Shown here: positions 1 to 8,304 of the stretch, in pieces
Position numbering within the stretch: the stretch's first letter is position 1
Layout: every line of letters begins with the position of its first letter
DNA from: Linanthus parryae
Taxonomy: Eukaryota; Streptophyta; Magnoliopsida; Ericales; Polemoniaceae
Assembly: GCA_023055425.1 (NCBI GenBank)
Contig: JALGPY010000010.1
Coordinates: 21,406,363-21,470,362 of the forward strand
Length of the DNA stretch: 64,000 nucleotides
Reading direction: 5' to 3'
Notes under the pieces: generated by a model
The model's database searches: none
Seen by the model: only the letters and a program-made list of their open reading frames with translations
Told to the model about the DNA's origin: nothing
Position numbers and translations under genes: made by a program

Positions 1-394
1 TTTATGCAGTGTCTGCCATGTGTTGGTGATCACAATGGATCACCAGCACAAATTAATAAATTATATATTTATTGATGCAAACACGGGTGATGACAGAACT
101 AGACCATTAATATCTTGATAAACAAGAAAATGAACGATGAGCAAGGTAGTCGTACTATAAGAAAAAGAGATGATTAATTCGTTGTTCATAAAATTTTAGG
201 ACAAAGATAAATGGGCTAAACCACTTATGAAATGGTCAAAGGACAAAAAAGAGGAAAAAGAATTCGCCACAAACAAGAGACGACAAGCAAAATCGTCGTG
301 TTTCAATATGAAAAGACGACGAGCGATTTATTTCCTTCGCCGAACTAACAACAGACCTTTTGCGACTTCGCAACGACTAAAAATCGTCGCCTTT
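1..394. other. Flanking DNA left of element A, no supported gene
   Basis: No convincing gene is visible. An imperfect 11-bp hairpin lies at 21-31/38-48 (GGTGATC ... GATCACC). From about 280 to 394 the sequence is rich in TCGTCG/CGACGA motifs in both orientations, the kind of subterminal repeat found in CACTA-type elements. A possible reading frame starting at 227 runs into the LTR at 395 and is not believed. The last five bases (390-394, CCTTT) are the target-site duplication of element A. Confidence 0.6.
390..394. repeat. Left target-site duplication of element A
   Basis: CCTTT immediately left of the LTR beginning TGTGCACAAG. The same five bases follow the right LTR at 15322-15326. A 5-bp duplication is normal for Ty3/gypsy integrases. 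Confidence 0.9.
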
Positions 395-1021
395 TGTGCA
401 CAAGAGATTCCGGCGGGGAGACCTCCGTGTACACCGTATGTAGAGGATCAGAGATCGCACAGGAAGAGTTGGGTTGTGTGTAGGGAAAGAGTAAGGCAGT
501 AGTAATGTCTGAGAGAGAGACAGAGGTTTGGCAGAGCTTCCGCGTATGGCTAGTGTGTCCTCCTTTGTATGGAAAGGTTAACGTCCTATATATAGCAAAG
601 AACGTGACCGTTGTAGTGTGGTTAATGCGCCCATTAATGGCGGCTTAATTAGCTTAACCATAACGGCACGTTCGTCCGAGTATATAGGGACCGTTACAGC
701 ACGTTGTGCGCGAATACCGGAACCGTTACGAGGTTGACCGGGTTTGACCGGATTGACCGAGTTTATGGAGCTCGTGCCATAAATCTCTCAAAACAGTTAC
801 TAAAGGTCGCGTGCGAGCTTGACTCGCACGCGACATGGCTTACTCTAGCCTCCAAACCACTAAGTCCCTACAAGTCCCGTGAAGTGGTATGCGAGGGCTC
901 TGTCTCGTAGCCCCCACATTGATCTGCTCGGCTGGTGATCCAGTGTGTGTGGAGCACAATATGGTGTGCTGGATGGTTGCCACGTGGCCAAGATCTGCTA
1001 GCTCAGAAAGCACTATCTACA
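395..1021 (-). repeat. 3' LTR of element A (left copy)
   Basis: 627 bp, starting TGTGCACAAG and ending CTATCTACA on the plus strand, nearly identical to 14697-15321. Because the element is on the minus strand, this copy is the 3' LTR and carries the polyadenylation region of the element RNA. A TATA-like CTATATATAG lies at 586-595. Confidence 0.95.
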
Positions 1022-1033
1022 TTAGCCCCCTTT
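1022..1033 (-). promoter_or_regulatory. Polypurine tract of element A
   Basis: On the minus strand this reads AAAGGGGGCTAA directly against the 3' LTR. A purine run at this place primes plus-strand DNA synthesis in LTR retrotransposons. Its position confirms the minus orientation of the element. Confidence 0.8.
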
Positions 1034-1749
1034 CTGCGCGTGAAGGCTCATAGCTGCCTAGACTTCCATGTGCGGAAACCAACATACGCGTCGCCGCCAC
1101 GCACCAATTCAAATACGGGTAAGTTCAGCCCCCGTGCGTGCCATTATGACCTAAAACCCCTAGAGTCGTGACGTCTGGCCTTTAGGGTTTTAGGCGTGAC
1201 GTCAGCTTGTCCTGTGATTGCGCGATTCGACGGTGACGGTTGCGATTCGACTACTGAAAGGACGCAACCCTTCATTGTTTTTGGATAAATACTCTGCATT
1301 CTCCATTGTTGCAAAGCATCACTTCTTTTATCTTAAAGTGAATGATACCCGGAAGTCTTCGAGAGCAGATTCAGATAATCAATCACCAATTCAGAACTGC
1401 AATTCGTCTTCTTCAACTGTGCGTATCCAAGCAGGCTTCACAGAAACAAGGTTGGCCTTGTTTAATTTCGATTTAAAATACAAGTGTATGCCTTGAACTG
1501 CGTTGAATATGTAAACCCATATAATCTGTTGAAACTTGTGAAGAAGCTTCAAGCTTTGGACCCAATTGCGGCTTAATCCTTCAATAATAAGGATTTTGGA
1601 TAGGGTTTTGAAATCCCTGATAATGCAACCCTCTAATTTCTGAAGTTGATACCAGAAACTGTTCATCTTTCTTTCCATAGATCTTGAATCTCGAAATTCA
1701 AACTGAGTGTGGCATATTTCTCCCCCTTTTTTCTTGCTTTTCCGCAGGA
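1034..1749 (+). promoter_or_regulatory. Presumed promoter and 5' leader of the antisense PMD gene
   Basis: About 700 bases without a convincing protein. A TATA-like GGATAAATAC lies at about 1283. Just before the ATG at 1750 is a pyrimidine-rich stretch ending in CGCAG at 1747, which looks like the 3' splice site of an intron in the 5' leader. Element B has a comparable leader (57189-57846) with GATTATTTAAACCC at about 57515. This is inference from position; no transcript evidence is available here. Confidence 0.35.
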
Positions 1750-3630
1750 ATGGCCAAGACAAAAGGAACCAAATCCACCAAGGAGACGAAGAGATACCTG
1801 ATCTTCCACAAGCTTTGTGGCGAAAAGCCCCCTATCTGGGTGGCAAAGATTTCTATCACGCAAAGGGTTAAGGCGAAGAAATTGCCTGCTTCTGTCCCCA
1901 ATGAGGGTTTGTTAACACTAACTCCCCCAGTTAACTCAGCCTTGCTCGAGTTGATTGGCTCCGAGGACGTGGTTCGATTGGGAATCGAAAATGGGTACTT
2001 CCCCTATGCTGCGATTTCCACCAAAGATTTTGTTCAGAAATTGGACTACATGGACGAGTGGATCGACCATGTGTTGACCGATCACGCTGCGACTCTTAAT
2101 GAGGCCGGCGTATACTTCGCTGTTCGTTCTATGAAGGGTGCTGCCGTGAAGCTGGACCAGTCCATGCTTCTAAACCTTCTTTCCCGCTATTCGCCTGCGA
2201 CTCACACATTCCACTTTGCTGAGTTTGAGGCTGCCCCCACACTCGAGGACGTGCATATGCTGTACGATCTGTCTCCCATGGGTGAAGTGGACCCTTTGAG
2301 TCCTTTAAGGACGGCTGCAGAGATTGCTTTGTACACGCAGATGGAAGAATGCCTTTCAGAGGTGAAGAAGATCTCCACCCGGTGGACTACTACCAAAGCC
2401 CTTCCGAACTGGCAGTTGGTTGATACGTCTGCGAAGAATACCTGGAACAAATGGTTGCAGTACTTCTTTCGTGACTACGCGAACAGCAGTATCACCAAAA
2501 AGCTTCTGAGTGAGGACCCGGAGGCCAAAAATTATGTGGAGGGTAAAGGCTATCACTTGACCCTTTGTGCTTTCCTCTGTGCATGGCTGTCGCGCTACTT
2601 AATCGATGGTCACCCGCATGATGGGGTCTTCTACCACGTTCTGCCGCTTGCTGTGAAGCTCGCCCTTGGCCAGAAAGTCGCACTCGGACCCTTGGTCTTG
2701 GGCACATTGTATTACAGATTGGATCAGTTAGTTGTGGCTATGAAGGAGTCGCGTAGCCGCCTCGACATACTGACTTTTGTCAACATTTCCTTCTTGACGA
2801 TGTGGGTCTTCGAGCGATGGCCATCCTATGCCCCAACTGCTCTTAAGCCCAACAAGTGGTGTCCCCCAGGCGAGACGGATGAGCGTAACAGTGGCAGAGC
2901 TGCGAGGTGGTTCGGAGCGAACAATACCAAGTGCGCCTGGAGCCTGATCTGCGACAAGCGGCAAGAGTTCACTGCCAGGCCCTATGCCACGCGCATTGAG
3001 AACGTGCGATGGTTTCCAAAGCTATATCCTTCTAAGGGTGTTGTCTTTTCAGAAGAGCTCCTCTTCGAAGAGGGATCGAACTTCCACGAGCGCTATCGCG
3101 AGTTCTTTTGCTGGTGTCTGCGAGGTTCCCTTCCTGCTCTCGCAGAGCATATTCGTGAGCTCGCGCCAAGGTATGAGAGGATTACCGTGGATGTTGACCC
3201 CACTCGAGTTTCTCCCCAGTTCGGCTTTGATGCGGTGGCACCATCAATCTGGCCCCAGTCCATTATCAGAGGTTGCTATAAGCGCTTGCTAACAAAGGAG
3301 TGCAAGACAGTCTTCTTGAACAATCTTCCCTTCGAGCAGCCTGCGGGTAACCGCGAGGGCGGTTGTTCCCAAAACTGGCTCGCATACTGGGTTGCCCAGC
3401 AAACGAGGATCGAGACACAGTCGGCCGCACAGCCGAGTAGAGCTCCCTTGATCAAAAGAAACTCTTTTCCGTGTCGCCCCAATTGCAGTCTGAGCGAGTC
3501 TGAGTATGGTTTCTACTCATTGTTGGATCATGAGAACCATTTGTGCCCTGACGTCATTCTGAAGGAAAAGATCGTCGCAGTTAAGAAAGGCGACTCGCAT
3601 GTCATCAGATATAGCGAGACATTTGCTAAG
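1750..3630 (+). CDS. Exon 1 of antisense PMD gene: plant mobile domain
   Basis: 627 codons with no stop, starting MAKTKGTKST and ending with splice donor AAG|GTAAGC at 3631. The frame also opens upstream to an ATG at 1684, but a splice-acceptor-like CGCAG at 1743-1747 favours the start at 1750. Recognisable PMD-type features are the region VVRLGIENGYF, LDYMDEWIDHVL, FHFAEFEAAPTLEDV, YFFRDYAN, LALGQKVALGPLVLGTLYYRLD and MWVFERWPSYAP. Element B gives LTLGQKIALGPLVLGSFYYRLD and MWVFERWPTYAP at 58750-58920, so the domain is conserved between two independent insertions. The catalytic or binding function of PMD is not established. Confidence 0.85.
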
Positions 3631-3708
3631 GTAAGCAACTTTTTCCGCGTGCATTAAGCTTCTTGATTTCCACATGTTGATGCCTTTATTCTATACTGTT
3701 TGCTATAG
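3631..3708 (+). other. Intron 1 of antisense PMD gene
   Basis: Donor GTAAGC at 3631 and acceptor TATAG at 3708. An alternative acceptor GTGCAG at 3720 also keeps the frame. Element B has acceptor AATAG at 59797 before the same conserved RFASGDRS residues, which favours 3708. Confidence 0.7.
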
Positions 3709-4189
3709 TGTCATGTGCAGAGATTCGCATCTGGTGATCGTTCCAAGTCGTTGGTTAACACCATTGTTGCCACCAAAAGGCAAGGACAGTCGTTCCAGCT
3801 AGCATCGAGGATGGACCCCGAGGTCGAAACCAGGATTCGCGCAGTCATGAACGCTTTTGCTGACTCGCTGATAGATAATGCTCCGGCCTTGTCTCCGCCC
3901 AGAGATAATCCATCTCCTCCAGTGACTGCGGCACCGAGAGCGAAGAGACCCCGGCAGAAGGGAATTACAATATCTTCCCCTAGGAGCGCTCCAACTTCTC
4001 CTCCAACAAAGTCCCTTTCTGCCAAGGACAAAGGCAAAGGTCGCATGCCCAGTAGAGCGCGGAAGGAGCTCGCAGTTGAGACCTTCATTCTGTTCAACCA
4101 GGAGGAAGAAGAGGAGAGGCCAGAGCCCAGAGAAGGTGATGAAGAAGAAGAAGAAAGAACAAATGTGATACATGAGGAAGAATCAGGAG
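3709..4189 (+). CDS. Exon 2 of antisense PMD gene: basic/acidic linker
   Basis: Begins CHVQRFASGDRS. Residues RFASGDRS are shared with element B at about 59810-59835. The exon is rich in Ser, Pro, Lys and Arg, then turns strongly acidic (runs of Glu), and contains an RKEL segment. It ends at donor GAG|GTACCT. Low-complexity charged linkers of this kind are typical between folded parts of nuclear proteins; localisation is inference only. Confidence 0.65.
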
Positions 4190-4265
4190 GTACCTCTATC
4201 GCGTTTCCCTTCTCATTATCGTAACTCTTTTGCAATTCTTTCTTAAGCCAATCGTTTCTCCGCAG

Positions 4266-4907
4266 ATGATGATGATGATGATGAGACCATCGGTGGCCTT
4301 TTGGCCAAGAGACAAAAGAGTGATGCCCATTCTGACATTCCAGACGATCCCATAAGCGAGGACGTTTGCGCCGAGTCCCGAAAGACAGTCGCGGAAGCTG
4401 CTGAGAGAAGAAGGCAGCGCGAAGAGGAGGAGCTCGAACGTGTGAGACAGCGGAGCCTCGAAGAGCAACATGTTGACGACTTAGTGCGTCCAGCTGACGA
4501 GGAAGATGTGCTTCCCAAAGAGGTGGCTCCTCAGGCGGAGGAGGAGGATGCGGCTGCTCTGGAGCAAGCCCAAGCAGATTTTGAAGAAATCGCAGGCGGC
4601 GATAAAGGTGAGATCTTCAATCTCGCAGTAACTTATAGAGATGTTGTAGTGGGTGCGTTAAAGCATGGTGTGTCAAAGGCTGACATTCGCCGTTGGCTAG
4701 TAGACAAGTGCGAAGAACCTTCAGGTAATCATTTGATCGATGTGCATAGACCAGACCTTAGCGACTTGAAACAGAATCATGACTGGTTTCTTCGCATCCA
4801 AGGTCATGCTCATTTTAAGGACCTGCTTAATGAGGACACACTAATAGGGCATGGTTCCAAGTCTTTAGTGTATGACGAAGATACTGCAATCCCACCTTCT
4901 CGTGGAG
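4266..4907 (+). CDS. Exons 3-4 of antisense PMD gene
   Basis: Follows acceptor CCGCAG (4265) and opens with a run of Asp codons (GAT repeats at 4267-4284). It then has a coiled-coil-like Arg/Glu-rich stretch and the segment VVVGALKHGVSKADIRRWLVDKC, which matches IVTGALYHGVPICDIRKWIRDQC of element B. A likely 78-bp intron (4725-4802, GTAATC ... CCAAG) sits where element B has a clear intron (60615-60687). Its length is a multiple of three, so the frame stays open with or without splicing. Donor GAG|GTGCTT ends the exon at 4907. Confidence 0.65.
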
Positions 4908-4989
4908 GTGCTTGCTCTTAGCTTTAGCAAAAGATAATAAAATAATGTACAATACGAGTTACCTCATACTATCGCATTTTGCATCGCAG

Positions 4990-5478
4990 GTACTGCTGAA
5001 GAACCTGTGCCGGAGCAAAGAAGTCAACCTTCTGCGTCCTATGTCCCAGTGCCGAGTTCTCATACCGAGAAGCCCGTCGCAGCTACTGAATACGCAGGAG
5101 AGCCTTTTGAGGACATCATCGAACTTTCTGATGATGCCGAAGCTGACGCTGTGCTAATGGAAGAAGATGCCCGTATTGGCGCTGAAGAAGTAAGAACAAG
5201 TACCGTTGACGCGTCCGCATCTGAGAGCGTCCCTCGCTAAGGAACTTCAGCTGTCACTTCGCCTCCGGCGATGACTGAGTCGGCGGCACCTCTTCCTGCG
5301 TGGAGCTTTTGGGGCTCGCAGGTTGGGAATGCAGTCGCAGCTGGTGCGGCTTATATTCTTCCTCCTAACTATGAGGGGTTAGAGCTCGCAGCTGACAGGA
5401 GAGCTATGGAGCGAGGGCAGTCTTCGACCACTCCAGCAATGCGCATCCCTTCTCTTCGTGAGATTCTTGAAGGAACTG
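4990..5478 (+). CDS. Exon 5 of antisense PMD gene, with stop
   Basis: Starts after acceptor ATCGCAG at 4989 and ends at donor GAACTG|GTAAGT. Element B has the same GAACTG|GTAAGG donor at 61431. The encoded stretch is acidic, then includes PLPAWSFWGSQVG and PSLREILEGTG. One in-frame TAA lies at 5238-5240. The frame resumes at once, so this looks like a recent nonsense change rather than an exon boundary. Confidence 0.65.
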
Positions 5479-5559
5479 GTAAGTAGAGACTTGCTGTTGG
5501 CATCTCGCGTTATTCATTTGCGAGTTTGATAACATAACTTAGCTTTGACATTGCTTTAG

Positions 5560-6035
5560 ATTTGAAGCAAACTTATGTGGATTGGCTAATTCGGATGCGC
5601 CTCACCTACCCCCGATCATTTGCGAGATCTCTGGAGATAGGGCCCTTTGACAGGAGGCTGTTTCTTAACGAAGCCATTTGGATTTTGGAGCAGCTGTCTG
5701 CGGCCACGCCTGTGACCATTTCTGTCCAGAGTGCTGAATTGCTTTTTGGCATGTGCCAAAATCTCATGGCCAAAGTTCAAGGCAAGCTGGGTTTCAATTT
5801 TCTTATGAAAAGAGTTACCTTGATTCGCGCGGCCACAACTTTGAAACTCGGCCACCAAAATCTCGCAGCTGAGAAGTAGAAGGTGGAGCAGCAAAAGAAA
5901 AAGGTTGACGAAGCTCTGAAGCTCTATCACCAGATGAATGCCAGGTGCGAGCAATTGAAGCAAGAAGTGGAGCAGGTAGAGAAGCTGAGCCATCAGTTCG
6001 CGCCCCATGACTCCTTGATCAAGAATTTGCTTTGA
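5560..6035 (+). CDS. Exon 6 of antisense PMD gene: helical region and coiled coil, with stop
   Basis: Starts after acceptor TGCTTTAG at 5559. It encodes a helical segment (DWLIRMRLTYPRSFARSLEI..., LGFNFLMKRVTLIRAA), and after an in-frame TAG (5877-5879) a Lys/Glu/Gln-rich coiled coil that ends in HDSLIKNLL before TGA at 6033. Element B has the equivalent exon at 61488-61988 and ends with GDSLLKDSFED. The matching ends support 6035 as the original stop. Confidence 0.65.
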
Positions 6036-6446
6036 ATTTTTTCTTTTGAAGAGTAGCAAGGAAATAGCTGGAACATTAGTGTAATGCGGAAACATTAATG
6101 TAATGTTGCTAGGGTTTCTCCCCCCTTTTTTTTTAACAAAAGAATGGACGTGCCCGTTTTGCCCTTTCCGGGATTTGATGGAATATCTCTGTGCATATCC
6201 CATTATGACATCAGCAATTGATTATCTGCTTGATTTTCGCGCTAATTTCTCGGAAGATAAGCACGCTTTCCTTGGGAAGTCCATCCGAATCATGACTATC
6301 CGTCATTAATTAGGATACGCCACTGAATCGTCGTAGCCTTTAGTAGGGTAATTGATCGTTACCGCTTTTCAAGGCGTAAGAGATTGACCTTACCCTCTTT
6401 TCGAATTCTGCTGACTCATCTTAGCAACTGAAGAGTCTCCACAAGG
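6036..6446. other. Spacer between antisense genes
   Basis: AT-rich spacer with no believable protein. A T-run at 6125-6134 lies about 90 bases after the stop of the antisense gene, so the 3' end of its transcript probably falls here. No clear polyadenylation signal was picked out. Confidence 0.5.
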
Positions 6447-6458
6447 TCTATATAAACC
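6447..6458 (+). promoter_or_regulatory. TATA box of a second antisense unit
   Basis: TCTATATAAACC on the plus strand, inside a block conserved with element B (62700-62760). Both copies share GCTGACTCA, a gap, AAGAGTCTCC, then TATATAAA and a pyrimidine-rich stretch including TTGCCATTT / CTGCCATTT. Conservation of a TATA box with its flanks suggests a second plus-strand promoter inside the retrotransposon. Confidence 0.6.
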
Positions 6459-6479
6459 CTGTCTTTGCCATTTGAGTTC

Positions 6480-7096
6480 TTTATCCCAAAAATGTGCTCT
6501 GCCGTGAGTCCTTACGACTGCTGGCTTTAACGCTTGTTTTTTGTTGATTCATGGCAACTCCAAGTTGTGAATCCTGAGTTTGCGCTTTGTGCTATAGAAA
6601 TAGTTTCCAAGATCCGCTTTATGAGGCTTATTGCTCTTTATAACCATCATAAAGAAGATGGAGATGATATATCATGTGTGTTCGAAGAATTTTCTTCGTG
6701 TATTATGTGTGCAGGTCATGTTTCCGGCCGCCTCCCGGTGAGGTGCAGCGCCGTAGTGACCGTGCTACCGATTCGTAATGAACGGCGGAATTCTCCTCCA
6801 GCATCCCTGGAGGAGGATCTTACTGCCTCCATGTTCGTGAGCTCAGGGTGGCGAACCGTTGCGTTCATCCCCGTCTACAAGGAGCCCTTGCCCTTTGGAG
6901 CTTCTGCTTGCCTGTTGAACGCCGGAACCGGTGGTTCCTCAAGCACATCTCATGGGATGTTGATCTGACAAGGGCCTTGTCAAATACTGGGATCTTGAAC
7001 GTATGGCTTCATGTGGCTCTTTGGAGCAGGTCCCTACTCGCAATAGATGTTCGGCCGCAGATCTACGTATCGCATAGCCGGTGTTATGACCGTTGA
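6480..7096 (+). pseudogene. Second antisense transcription unit of element A, decayed
   Basis: Downstream of the TATA box the sequence matches element B through GTGCTATAGAAA. There B has an ATG (62916) but A has ATAG, so the start codon is lost here. A weak open frame of 144 codons covers 6534-6968. A splice-acceptor-like TGTGCAG lies at about 6710-6716, followed by a GC-richer segment (6720-7100) unlike the surrounding AT-rich DNA. I do not recognise any protein domain. It may be a non-coding or short-peptide transcript. Confidence 0.4.
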
Positions 7097-7189
7097 GTTC
7101 ATCCTTTCTCAATTAGGATTCCCTCGGTGTGTCACTGCTGGCTTGTCAGTTACTTTTCGAATGCATTGTAAGCCATGTTGGCTGCGTAG

Positions 7190-7481
7190 TTAGATTTGAG
7201 CTTTTTCGCTTGTAAGCTGCTATCTAGACATATAAATTGTAAGTCTTTTTGACTCATAATGATAAATGGCTTTTGTATCATCTGCTGTCTTGTTACAACA
7301 AAATACAGTTTCGCATGCGTATCGGCCTATTTCGCCTTGTGTAATGCTATATACATGCTTCGCATTTGCTATCTGCCTCATCAGTTCGCAGATATTTTAT
7401 TAGATCGTTCGAGATCGTGTTTTCGCAGCTGTGCCATCTTGGCAAATGGGCTTATGATTTGCTTTCAGATTCAAATGTAAG
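7190..7481. other. Degenerate repeat-like spacer
   Basis: Contains scattered single copies of the CTATCT...AGATAG-like core (for example GCTATCTAGACATATAAA at 7219), older and more diverged than the array that follows. No gene. Confidence 0.5.
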
Positions 7482-8094
7482 TGCTATCATATCAGATAGA
7501 CCTTTGTAGATCACTTGAGATCATTTCGTATGATGTTGCTATCACAATAGACAGGCTTAAGGACGATTGTTAGATCGCATTCGTATATCGCTGTTATCAC
7601 AGCAGATAGGCTTGAAAGATTGTTTCAAGATCATGTTCGCATATGCTGCTATCGTGGCAGATAGGCTTTAGAAGATCAATTAAGATCATTTTGCATAGGC
7701 TGCTATCATGACATATAGGCTTAGAGGATCAATTAGGATCGCATCTGCATAGGCTGCTATCGTGACAGATAGGCTTAGAGGATCAATTAAGATCTCATTT
7801 GCATAGGCTGCTATCGTGACAGATAGGCTTAGAAGATCAATTAAGATCGCATTTGCATAGGCTGCTATCGTCAGAGATAGGCTTAGATGATCGATTAAGA
7901 TCGCATTTGCATAGACTGCTATCGTAACAGATAGGCTTAGGTGATCGATTAAGATCGCATTTGCATAGGCTGCTATCGTAACAGATAGGCTTAGATGATC
8001 GATTAATATCGCATTTGCATAGGCTGCTATCGTAACAGATAGGCTTAGATGATCGATTAAGATCGCATTTGCATAGATTGTCATTGTGGCGGAT
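7482..8094. repeat. 54-bp tandem repeat array of element A
   Basis: About twelve units. The central ones are spaced exactly 54 bp (7702, 7756, 7810, about 7863, 7917, 7971, 8025, 8079). The unit has a dyad core GCTATCGT-RAC-AGATAGGC followed by GATCRATTAAGATCGCATTTGCATAG. Outer units are more diverged. Because 54 is a multiple of three, a long minus-strand frame appears through the array; I treat it as an artefact. Element B has similar CTATC...GATAGGCTT units at 62250-62450 and 63440-64000. Confidence 0.85.
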
Positions 8095-8304
8095 AGCCCT
8101 TTGTTAGCAGTAATAACAAACTAAATAAAGCAACGTTAACAGCTGGAAATATGAAGTTCCCATTTTGGAGAACCCTTTTATTATAATGCTCTCATGTGGG
8201 AGAGATAAGATTACAATTTTCTCATATGGGAGAAGAGATTGTGTAAATCATAGCCATACAAGACATGAAGCAACGTTATAATAAAACACATGAAATGAGA
8301 GAAG
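8095..8304. other. Spacer after pol of element A
   Basis: Short AT-rich spacer between the end of pol (8305) and the tandem array. Nothing coding was recognised. Confidence 0.5.

Larger units (their letters stand above)
1750..6035 (+). pseudogene. Antisense plant-mobile-domain gene of element A, six exons, two stops
   Basis: This is a multi-exon gene on the strand opposite to gag-pol. Exons that keep one reading frame are 1750-3630, 3709-4189, 4266-4724, 4803-4907, 4990-5478 and 5560-6035, giving about 1297 codons. All junctions have GT and AG ends, and at each join the codon phase is preserved. Exon 1 encodes a protein of the plant mobile domain (PMD, aminotransferase-like) type. The middle exons encode a low-complexity acidic/basic linker and a conserved segment (LKHGVSKADIRRW). 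The last exon encodes a helical region ending in a coiled coil. Two in-frame stops (TAA 5238-5240, TAG 5877-5879) break this copy. Element B carries a homologous gene with matching introns. PMD proteins are known in plants both as host genes linked to silencing (MAIN/MAIL family) and inside transposons. What this one does for the element is unknown. Confidence 0.8.

Noticed and set aside
227..502. 91-codon frame at the left edge
   Set aside because: It crosses the LTR boundary at 395, so it cannot be an older gene, and it shows no domain.
7686..8084. 132-codon minus-strand frame with an 18-residue repeat
   Set aside because: It is the translation of the 54-bp tandem array. The period is a multiple of three, so an open frame follows automatically, and there is no start context or partner domain.
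7482..8094. CRISPR-like look of regular repeats
   Set aside because: Units are head-to-tail tandem copies without unique spacers, in a plant retrotransposon.
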